Assembly (NCBI GenBank): GCA_016190695.1
Contig: JACPQC010000011.1
Coordinates: 1 to 64,000 of the forward strand
Reading direction: 5' to 3'
DNA: 64,000 bases
Source: Chloroflexota bacterium
GTDB lineage: Bacteria > Chloroflexota > Dehalococcoidia > Dehalococcoidales > RBG-16-60-22
In this document: in pieces, positions 28,766 through 36,501 of the stretch
How the letters are laid out: each line of letters starts with the position of its first letter
Numbering within the stretch: position 1 is the first letter of the stretch
Translations under genes and position numbers: made by a program
Notes under the pieces: model-generated
What the model was told of the DNA's origin: nothing
Database searches by the model: none
What the model saw: only the letters and a program-made list of their open reading frames with translations

Positions 28766-30916
28766 CTAAAGCCCATACTTGCTCTTGGAGGACAGGTAGT
28801 CCTGCTGAACCTCCTGGGCGGACAGGGCGCGGTTATGGATCCGGACTTCGCCGACTACAGCCTTTATCAGGCGATTGTTCCATTTGCCGATAACCACATT
28901 GTAGCCTGAGTTCTTGATGTTGCCCGTCTGGATACCCGGCGCGCCTTCCTGCAGGCCATTGACATAGAGGAGCAACTGGTTGGAGTCATATGTCCCGGTG
29001 AGGTGGTACCATCTGCCGATGGCCATGTTCGTGTTCGCAATCGTGTTACTGTCATAGCCGTTCCTGACATAGAACATCGGCTTGTCCGTCATCGGATTGT
29101 ACAGGCCCCAATCATAGCCTACCCCTGACGGGTCGAAGGCGCCCATCCAGAAAGCGGACTTAACGGTAGCGGTGGTATAGACCCACATCTCCACCGTCAT
29201 CTGGTTGGTCAGGGAAGAGGCGACACTGCCGGCGGTGACATAATCATCGATGCCGTCAAAGCTGAGGGCATAGCCGCCGGGCACAGTCACCCAGGTGGCG
29301 CCGTAAATAGTCCCGTTCCGGCCGTTGCCACTCTGGTCAGCCACTGTATTGCCTGAGCCTTCGTTCATCGGCAGCCAGAGGATGAGACTATTCGGCGGCG
29401 GAGGGGTGATGTTATCGGCGCCGAGGGCGGCCTCAAGGTCGCTGACCCGGTCCTGCAGGGCGCTTATGGTGCCCGCCTGCTGTGCTACTGTGGCGGCAAG
29501 GGCGTTAAGCTGGCTGGAATGCTGGCTCAAGGAGACCTCAAGGCTGGATATCCTGCTGCTATGCTGCGCTGCCGAGTCCTGCAACAGGGCGAGAACGTTT
29601 CCCTGCTGGGACAGAGCGCCCTGTAGCGTCGTCAAATTGCCGCTGTGCTGGGCTACCAGCCCCTCCAGGACTGCGATCCGGGCGGAATACTCCGCCATCT
29701 GGGACTGAAACGCGGACAGGTCAGAGGCATTATCGCCGGGCAGGGTTTCCTCCAGTGCGGTGAGCCGGGCGCTATATTCCGCTATAAGGGCGGAAACATT
29801 ATCACCGGGCTGCCCTATCATGCCCTCGATTTCTGCCAGCCTGGCCTCGTACTCGGCCAGCAGGTCCTGCAGTGCAGTTATGTCACTGTTTGGCTGGGCT
29901 AACAAGCCCTCGATGATGGCGATCCTGTTCTCGTATTCAGCCAGCAGGGCCTGCAGGTCGGTTATGTCGCTGTTTGGCTGGGATAGCAGACCTTCAATGA
30001 CAGCTATCCTGTCCCCGTATTCGGCGAGCAGATTTTGCAGCTCGGTCACATCGCTGCCCGGCTGGCCGATCATGCCCTCGATAATCGCTATCCTGCTCTC
30101 GTACTCTGCCAGCAGTGCCTGTAATGCGGCGATGGCGCCGCCCTGCTCGGCGAGGGCATTCATCAACCCGGCGACGTCTTCCCCGGGCTGGGCTATCGTG
30201 TCTTCAAGGGCTGCGATCCTGCTGGCCAGGTCAGCTATTTGCTGCTGCAGGCCGAAAGTATCTCCGGCAGGCTGGGGGCCGAAACCCTCCAGGGCCTGGA
30301 TCCGGCTGCCGTGATCGGCAACTGCGCCCTCAAGGGCGCTGGTCCTGTTGAGCAACTGCGCCAGCGTATCCTCAATGCCGCCCACCCTGCCGGCCAGCTG
30401 GGCCAGGGCGTCTTGCAGGGAACTTACCGCCCCGGCGAGCTGGGTGACCAGTCCATCCAGCGCCCCCCCGCCGCCAGCCAGTTGGGAAAGCTGCGCCTCA
30501 AGCGCCCCTAACCTGTCAGACAGACCGGCCAGCGCCTGTTCCAGGGCGCCAATCCCGCCTATCAGTCCGTCAACGGTCTTCTGTAACCCGGCCACGATGT
30601 GGGCCAGACCTTTATCCTTGTCGTCCTTATCCTGGTCATTATCTTTGTCTTCGGCAGCTTTGGCTTTGCCCTTGCCTTCATCCTCGTCATCGTCGTCATC
30701 ATCATCTTCGTCCTTGTCTTTGTCCTTGAAGTCGCCTATACTATTCTGCAGAGCACCATTGGCCGCGGTCATGCCGTTACTATCCGTGAAGCTGATGACT
30801 GCGTTCTGCGGGGAGTGGGCCAGGGCGGTAGCGCTGACAGGCACCGCGGCGGTTGCCGCCACAATGACCGCCGCTATCAGGACCCTTGTCATGTGAAATA
30901 TCATTGTGGTACGCAT
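28766..30916 (-). CDS. Secreted coiled-coil protein with C-terminal LamG/concanavalin-like domain
   Basis: Signal peptide, D/K/E-rich linker, long heptad region with 28-aa tandem repeats, C-terminal LILWLPMNEGSGNTVADQSGNGRNGTIYGATW...FDGIDDYV...GEVRIHNRALSAQEVQ. Confidence 0.88.
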   Translation of the reverse strand: MRTTMIFHMTRVLIAAVIVAATAAVPVSATALAHSPQNAVISFTDSNGMTAANGALQNSIGDFKDKDKDEDDDDDDDEDEGKGKAKAAEDKDNDQDKDDKDKGLAHIVAGLQKTVDGLIGGIGALEQALAGLSDRLGALEAQLSQLAGGGGALDGLVTQLAGAVSSLQDALAQLAGRVGGIEDTLAQLLNRTSALEGAVADHGSRIQALEGFGPQPAGDTFGLQQQIADLASRIAALEDTIAQPGEDVAGLMNALAEQGGAIAALQALLAEYESRIAIIEGMIGQPGSDVTELQNLLAEYGDRIAVIEGLLSQPNSDITDLQALLAEYENRIAIIEGLLAQPNSDITALQDLLAEYEARLAEIEGMIGQPGDNVSALIAEYSARLTALEETLPGDNASDLSAFQSQMAEYSARIAVLEGLVAQHSGNLTTLQGALSQQGNVLALLQDSAAQHSSRISSLEVSLSQHSSQLNALAATVAQQAGTISALQDRVSDLEAALGADNITPPPPNSLILWLPMNEGSGNTVADQSGNGRNGTIYGATWVTVPGGYALSFDGIDDYVTAGSVASSLTNQMTVEMWVYTTATVKSAFWMGAFDPSGVGYDWGLYNPMTDKPMFYVRNGYDSNTIANTNMAIGRWYHLTGTYDSNQLLLYVNGLQEGAPGIQTGNIKNSGYNVVIGKWNNRLIKAVVGEVRIHNRALSAQEVQQDYLSSKSKYGL
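29789..30124 (-). repeat. Four tandem 84-bp (28-aa) coding repeats
   Basis: LQALLAEYESRIAIIEGMIGQPGSDVTE / LQNLLAEYGDRIAVIEGLLSQPNSDITD / LQALLAEYENRIAIIEGLLAQPNSDITA / LQDLLAEYEARLAEIEGMIGQPGDNVSA. Confidence 0.9.
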
Positions 30917-30954
30917 GAGGTTGGACCTCTGGAAACTACCCGGTTTCTATGACT

Positions 30955-30988
30955 TTAGTACGGGGGGTAGTTCCTCCCTTAGTACTAA
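30955..30988. promoter_or_regulatory. Candidate regulator-binding repeat upstream of the LamG/coiled-coil gene
   Basis: TTAGTAC at 30955-30961 and palindrome TTAGTACTAA at 30979-30988, 24 bp apart, about 40 bp upstream of the start codon. Confidence 0.4.
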
Positions 30989-31153
30989 TATAACCTTGCG
31001 GAGTTAAATTACCGGTAAAGAAAGTAAAATTCTGGTAACAATATTTCAGGCCAGTCCGGTTGACTCGTCCGCGCGGAGATGGCAATGGCCTATTTCCCGT
31101 TACCGTTCGATAAATGATACAATCACAGGACAAAATGACCGGGCATCCTCTGG

Positions 31154-32455
31154 ATGTCGGCTTGCCGGGTCCCAGGAAAGGTCAACATAGACACAGAAGT
31201 TAAGCTCCACAGCCAGGCAAGCTGGCCGGCCCGAAGCGAGAAGTCCTATGCCCGATGGCTGGTGCTGGCACTTGGCATTGCGATAATAGTGGCCGCCGTC
31301 GGCCCCCGGATGTCTTACAGCGTCTTCATCGAGCCGGTATCGGCGGAGATGGGGTGGACACGGACTTCGGCGGTGCTACCCTTTGCCGTCCTGGTGCTGG
31401 GGTGGGGCTTGCTCCAGCCGGTGATAGGCCGGCTCATCGATTTTTACGGGCCGCGCGCCGTTATCATAATATCCCTGGCAGTGGCCGGCTTTGCCTTCGC
31501 CGCCACCTCGCAGATAACGCAGCTATGGCAGATGGTGCTTCTCCTGGGGGTTATTTACGCACCGGCGGCTGCCGGCAGCGGCCCGATATCCCTCAACGTC
31601 CTGATCGCTCCCTGGTTCGGCGAACGACACCGGGCGAAGGTCTTCGCCGCTATCTCCGGTTTTCTGCCCATAAGCGTGTTCGTAATCGCCCCCCTTTCGT
31701 TCTGGGCGATAAATAACTGGGGATGGCGGCAGGCCTTTATTGGCCTGGGGGTGCTTTTCCTGGCCACCGTTCCCCTGGCCTTTTTCGGTCTGAGGGAACG
31801 ACACCGCCCCGATTCGCAGCCCGGAACCAGGGAATGGTCCGGTTTTCTGGGCCAACTGTGGCAGGACGCCGCCCGTGCCTTTCGCTTGCCACCGTTTCGT
31901 TACCTGTCCCTGGCCTATTTCACCTGCGGGTTTACCGCCATCTTCTTTATGGGACAACTGGCGGTAGTGGCCACAGCATATGGCTTCACGCCGGCGCTAG
32001 GGGCTACGGCCGTGGCGGTATCCGGCATTGTGGCCGGAGCGGGCACTTTACTGTGCGGGGTGCTGGCGGACCGCTATTCCCGGACCATTGTGCTGGCAAT
32101 AGTATATGCGCTGAGGGGGCTGGGGTTTGTCCTGCTGCTGACCGTGGGTGCGCTCAGCCCGGCCGCCTTCATGACGGCAGTGGTGGTCTCGGCGTTTCCC
32201 CTGTTCGCCACCGACCCGCCGACCAACGCGCTCATCTATGGCCTGTTCCAGCGGCAGGGGGTGGGGCTGCGCCTCGGCCTTGCTTTTTCGCTCCACCACA
32301 TAGGCGGCTTCATGGGGATGTTGATAGGGGGGCTTCTGTTCGACATGGTGGCCAACTACGCCATCATGCTCTGGATCGGCGCCGGGCTGATGTTCTTCGC
32401 CACTGCTATGTCCCTGCGGGCCAGGCAGGCACTGAAAGGACATCCGGGCGCTTAG
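31154..32455 (+). CDS. MFS transporter (OFA/MCT-like)
   Basis: GPRMSYSVFIEPVSAEMGWTRTSAVLPFAVLVLGWGLLQPVIGRLIDFYGPR. Confidence 0.88.
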   Translation: MSACRVPGKVNIDTEVKLHSQASWPARSEKSYARWLVLALGIAIIVAAVGPRMSYSVFIEPVSAEMGWTRTSAVLPFAVLVLGWGLLQPVIGRLIDFYGPRAVIIISLAVAGFAFAATSQITQLWQMVLLLGVIYAPAAAGSGPISLNVLIAPWFGERHRAKVFAAISGFLPISVFVIAPLSFWAINNWGWRQAFIGLGVLFLATVPLAFFGLRERHRPDSQPGTREWSGFLGQLWQDAARAFRLPPFRYLSLAYFTCGFTAIFFMGQLAVVATAYGFTPALGATAVAVSGIVAGAGTLLCGVLADRYSRTIVLAIVYALRGLGFVLLLTVGALSPAAFMTAVVVSAFPLFATDPPTNALIYGLFQRQGVGLRLGLAFSLHHIGGFMGMLIGGLLFDMVANYAIMLWIGAGLMFFATAMSLRARQALKGHPGA

Positions 32456-32539
32456 CCCCCCAGTGCTGGAGGATTGCACTCACAGTACATCACTTGGGGG
32501 GGGAACACGGAGCGCGAGACCACCCCCACCGGCCGAGAT

Positions 32540-32565
32540 CCTTCGCTGCCCCTTCGCTTCGCTCA
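32540..32565. repeat. Dispersed repeat CCTTCGCTGCCCCTTCGCTTCGCTCA (copy 2)
   Basis: Identical to 26265-26290. Confidence 0.8.
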
Positions 32566-32601
32566 GGGTTGCTCAGGATGACAGTATGCGGCTTTCTAAA
32601 C

Positions 32602-33729
32602 TTAGGTTACGTTGATAAAGGTGCGGGCACGGTACAGCCTCTTGCCGGTTATCCAGTGGAAAAAGTCGATAGTGCAGGGGAACTGCCCCCGCTCTGTCGG
32701 CCTTATCAAGCAGTCGCCACGCATGGCGGCGGTGATACGGAAGGGGAAGTTGGCGGGGCGGTTGATGGGACGCGAGTACTGGCCAAAGGGAGGCACCCCC
32801 AGGGCATAGCCGTCTTCGGCGATGAACTCCAGCGGCAGGCCGAACCTTATCTCGTTGATGGTGTAGGTGGCATCGATGAACCGGACCAGCACCGTCTGGC
32901 CGACCTTGCAGTTGATCGCCGCCCGCTCAAAGGGGGTGTCATCGTCAATGCGGCGCGCCTCCCCGCTGATTACAAAAATGTCCGGCCGGAAATCATGCAG
33001 GATGCCATCAGTGGTAAAGTTTCTCGAGGCTATGGGGTCATCCCGGTCACATTTCTGCATGAAGGCGTCATGGTTCAACTCGTGCCAGCGCGTGTCGATA
33101 TCGTCAGGGACCCAGAGCGCCTCGATATCATAGCGTACCAGGTGGTGGGGGGGATTGAAGGCGCGTGTGTAACCGGGGCCTCCCGGCGGGTAGGGCGGGC
33201 CTGGCACATCGCGGGATTCCGGGGTATCCGGCTTGGGGGGGTCGACGATGAAGGCCCCGTACAGACCCATTTCGAAGTGCAGCGCGGTGTTCTTGTGACA
33301 ATGGTAGAGGAACGTGCCCGCCTGGTTGGTGGCGAACTGGTAGGTGAAGTTGCCCGATATCTCGAAGGAATGCTTGCCCACACCGTCATTCAGGGAGCTA
33401 GGCTCGATGCCATGCCAGTGGATGGTATGAGTGTTTATCTGGGCGCCGACCCGGGCGTGGACGATGTCCCCCTCGACGGTCCTGATGGTCTTGGAGGGGA
33501 AGGCGCGGCGCTGGTCGGTATCATCATCGGGGTCTTCCAGTATCCACATGCGCACCTTGTCGTGCCCGGGCACCTCCAGGTCTAAGTTTACGGCCAGGTT
33601 CCGGGCGATGCGGCGCGTCGGGGTGACCGGGTCTAAAGGGCCTCCGCCGAAGGTAGGCGGGCAGACATGCTTGTTAAATATGGGTAACTCTTCACGGGCT
33701 AACGGCCTCAGTGGCAGTATCGGTAACAT
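32602..33729 (-). CDS. Multicopper oxidase / cupredoxin-domain protein
   Basis: INTHTIHWHGIEPSSLNDGVGKHSFEISGNFTYQFATNQAGTFLYHCHKNTALHFEMGLYGAFIVDPP. Confidence 0.85.
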   Translation of the reverse strand: MLPILPLRPLAREELPIFNKHVCPPTFGGGPLDPVTPTRRIARNLAVNLDLEVPGHDKVRMWILEDPDDDTDQRRAFPSKTIRTVEGDIVHARVGAQINTHTIHWHGIEPSSLNDGVGKHSFEISGNFTYQFATNQAGTFLYHCHKNTALHFEMGLYGAFIVDPPKPDTPESRDVPGPPYPPGGPGYTRAFNPPHHLVRYDIEALWVPDDIDTRWHELNHDAFMQKCDRDDPIASRNFTTDGILHDFRPDIFVISGEARRIDDDTPFERAAINCKVGQTVLVRFIDATYTINEIRFGLPLEFIAEDGYALGVPPFGQYSRPINRPANFPFRITAAMRGDCLIRPTERGQFPCTIDFFHWITGKRLYRARTFINVT

Positions 33730-33743
33730 CTTCTACGCTCCTC

Positions 33744-33962
33744 CACTCTTGTCCAAAATAAATTTTTCGATTACGTTTAATTTAGACAGCATCGTTTAGC
33801 GGCAGACCTTGTTTCTTAAACTCACATACATATTGTCATACCAGCCCTTCGATTTCACTCAGGGTAAACGAAGACTGGTATCCAGAGCAGGATATTGAGA
33901 CAACAAGCAAACATATTCCAGGCACAATGCCCCATCCCTATTTTTTAATTTGGACAGCAGTG
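33744..33962. mobile_element. MITE-like element copy A (219 bp)
   Basis: Ends CACTcTTGTCCAAAATA.../...TAATTTGGACAGCAGTG; flanks ACGCTCCTC/ATGCTCCTC (8/9 match target duplication). Shares most of its sequence with 63673-63931. Confidence 0.85.
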
Positions 33963-33969
33963 ATGCTCC

Positions 33970-35193
33970 TCAGTGTAATTCCGGCGGCCCGCCCTTTTCA
34001 TCGGGGTCCGCGTGTGGGAAGGGCACACCATCCAGGTCTCCGGTGATCTCCCACCCGGTGACCAGTCCCTGGGGATAGTTGCCGCCGGCGGCGCTCTGGG
34101 ACTGCTCATTGTGGCCGTGCATGGGGAATGCCAGGGGGGACTGGCTGACGCCGCCCAGGGTGAGCGAAAACTCCATCTTGAGCAACTCCCGCAGGGGCTT
34201 TGACGGGTCCCCGGGGATGTCCGGCGGCCGGATGAAGGGGAGAAGCCAGTCCATGCACTGTGACACCTCGTCGGTGAAGGTGTCTATGAAAAAGACATTT
34301 TCCCTGACTTCAAGATGGCCGGTCTCGTCCCGCCTGGCCAGCAGGTAAACGTGGTTACCGTGGATGTGAGGCGAGTCCGCCGTCATGCCTGTATCCATTA
34401 TCCTTAACAGGTGCGGCTGCCCGATCCTGCCCGATGGCACGGTGCTGTGGTCATGGGCGGCAAAGGCCCCGCTGAGACCGTTGATGGTGAAATACCGGGG
34501 CAGGAACTCATCCTTGAACTGAGCGGCGTCAATAGGCTCTCCCCGCTCGGCCATCGCGTTGAACCGGGGGTCTATGGAGTGGAAAATCCAGATGCGGGTG
34601 CGCTCCGGTTTCCACGGTTGGCCGGGGAAATGCGCCTCTGTCCCCAGGTCATCGAAGAGCCGCTGGATGTTAGGCGTGGGACGGCTGTAAGGCGTGTTCC
34701 CGGTGCTGGGCAATATAATCATCGGCCCGTGCAGCCCCAGGACGCGGTTGACCGGGGCGTTGAGGTGGTCATAGTAAATATAGCTGCCCCCTTCCGGGGC
34801 GATGAAGTCCAGCAGCTTCGTTTCACCCGGGGCAATCTCGATTCCGGCACCGGCATCACCGGGCACGCCGGGTATCCTGAACCCGTGTACCTGGGGAAGA
34901 TGGTTGGCGATAGAAATCTCCATCTCCTCGCCCTCGATGGCCTGGAGCAGCGGGCCGGGGAAATGGGGCATCGGCTTCAGTTCATCCAGGTCTTCAAAGT
35001 CCCAGTGATAGACCATTGTGCCGTCTATCATCTGGACCAGCGCCTCGGTAATGGCCAACCGGCGGCGGGTGCCGTAGCGAGCGGGCGGCTTGCCGAAGAG
35101 TCCGTAGCGGCCCGCCACCGCCCCGCTGCCCAGGGCCGCCGCCCCGACCATTGCATACCGCAGGAACTCACGCCTGTTTATGTTCGCCACCAT
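33970..35193 (-). CDS. Multicopper oxidase-like protein with Tat signal
   Basis: INRREFLRYAMVGAAALGSG Tat motif; SYIYYDHLN, SPHIHGNHVYLL, FPMHGHNEQ cupredoxin motifs. Confidence 0.82.
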   Translation of the reverse strand: MVANINRREFLRYAMVGAAALGSGAVAGRYGLFGKPPARYGTRRRLAITEALVQMIDGTMVYHWDFEDLDELKPMPHFPGPLLQAIEGEEMEISIANHLPQVHGFRIPGVPGDAGAGIEIAPGETKLLDFIAPEGGSYIYYDHLNAPVNRVLGLHGPMIILPSTGNTPYSRPTPNIQRLFDDLGTEAHFPGQPWKPERTRIWIFHSIDPRFNAMAERGEPIDAAQFKDEFLPRYFTINGLSGAFAAHDHSTVPSGRIGQPHLLRIMDTGMTADSPHIHGNHVYLLARRDETGHLEVRENVFFIDTFTDEVSQCMDWLLPFIRPPDIPGDPSKPLRELLKMEFSLTLGGVSQSPLAFPMHGHNEQSQSAAGGNYPQGLVTGWEITGDLDGVPFPHADPDEKGGPPELH

Positions 35194-35482
35194 TGCTACC
35201 TCCTCCGGCTTTGCCCTCTTGTTTCCATCCCTGGTAAATGACCGCCCCCCCCAGCAGGCAAGTCTCAATGCCATTTTAATTATGGCGGGCGGGGACAGAT
35301 TGCTCAATCCGTATATCGGTCTAGCCTGCCATCCGTAAAGTTACTTAGTTGGCGTTAAAGTTGAGGTACATGTGGCTCCCCGCGTGCAGGTATGTGGCCT
35401 TTTGTCCGTCCTGAAATCTGTTAGACATTTCCCCTACCCTCATGTATACTGGTTTGGTAGCCAGGGGGAGAGGGGACGCAGG

Positions 35483-36226
35483 GTGCAAACCAGAAATGCT
35501 TACACCTGGACTGGCCTGAGCTTACTGGTCACGGGTGGCGTAACGGCGACATCGGCCTTTTTTCTGTTCCACATCGTCTGGGTGACCGCCTTCGGCCTCA
35601 GCATGGTCATACTGGGGGCTATCATGCTGGCGCTGGGCCGGACAATTCCCAGGCTGCCACCGGAGGTATGCAGTCTCCTCCTTGAGACAGGCATTGACAA
35701 TATCGCCGCCCTGGTGGAGGAGCTGGGCATCAGGACCAAGGCCATCTATTTGCCCTCATCGCTCACCGCAGGGGGCCGTCCCCAGGCGCTCATCCCACTC
35801 CAGGCCCACCCCACGCCACCCTCGATAAAACAAGCCCTGCCCCAGCGGCTGATAGTCAGGTACGGGGACAGCCCGGATGACATCGGCCTGATGCTGTCCA
35901 CCGTCGGCAGCACCGCCATCGGCATGCTGGAGGCGGCACCCGGCCCGGCCCTGCCCGAGCTGGAAACCGCCCTGAACTCCCTCCTGGCCGGCACCCTGGG
36001 AGTAGCCGACAAGGTCAGCCTGTCACAACAGGACAACCGCGTAACCGCCCTCATTCGTAATCCTCGCATTGAGAGGCAGGCCATCTGGTCACATTACTCG
36101 CTGGGGGGGCCGCTGACAGCGATCATCGCTACAGTGACCGCCGAGGCATGGAACCGGCCTGTAATCGCCGTAAACGAGGAACAACGCGGGGCGGAATACA
36201 TGATCGAGCTTGAGACCACGCCATGA
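35483..36226 (+). CDS. Hypothetical membrane protein (two N-terminal TMs plus conserved soluble domain)
   Basis: First gene of a tightly spaced + strand cluster; GTG start; overlaps the next gene. Confidence 0.6.
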   Translation: MQTRNAYTWTGLSLLVTGGVTATSAFFLFHIVWVTAFGLSMVILGAIMLALGRTIPRLPPEVCSLLLETGIDNIAALVEELGIRTKAIYLPSSLTAGGRPQALIPLQAHPTPPSIKQALPQRLIVRYGDSPDDIGLMLSTVGSTAIGMLEAAPGPALPELETALNSLLAGTLGVADKVSLSQQDNRVTALIRNPRIERQAIWSHYSLGGPLTAIIATVTAEAWNRPVIAVNEEQRGAEYMIELETTP

Positions 36227-36477
36227 AGCTGTACAATAACTACATCATCACCGTGGCGCTATTGCTCTTGCTCAGCACCGTAGTGCTGGTCATCCTGGGA
36301 CAGAGGAAGCTTGACATCTACTATTCGGTCTACATCATAGCGGCCTTCGTCGCCACCGAGCTGTACGTATACTTCGGCTTCAAAGCCCGCCGCGGCCTGA
36401 CCCTGGTCAGCATTTTTCTGTCTATCGGACTGGCCTTCATGGTGACTGTCAGGGTCATCCGCATGCTGATGCAATAA
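36223..36477 (+). CDS. Small membrane protein, hypothetical
   Basis: 84 aa with three hydrophobic segments; 4-bp overlap with the upstream gene. Confidence 0.6.
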   Translation: MKLYNNYIITVALLLLLSTVVLVILGQRKLDIYYSVYIIAAFVATELYVYFGFKARRGLTLVSIFLSIGLAFMVTVRVIRMLMQ

Positions 36478-36501
36478 ATGGCCCACCGGCTTTAACGGAC
36501 T

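Noticed and set aside
29789-30124. CRISPR-like regular repeat spacing
   Set aside because: The 84-bp period is in-frame protein repeat coding for 28-aa heptad units; there are no short identical repeats with unique spacers.
30611-30727. GAT/GAC-rich low-complexity DNA as a possible DNA repeat element
   Set aside because: It is simply the coding sequence of the acidic D/K/E-rich linker in the coiled-coil protein.
31723-33585. 620-aa + strand ORF spanning the MFS gene end and the oxidase gene
   Set aside because: Runs out of frame through the MFS CDS, then intergenic repeats, then antisense to the oxidase. High-GC artefact.
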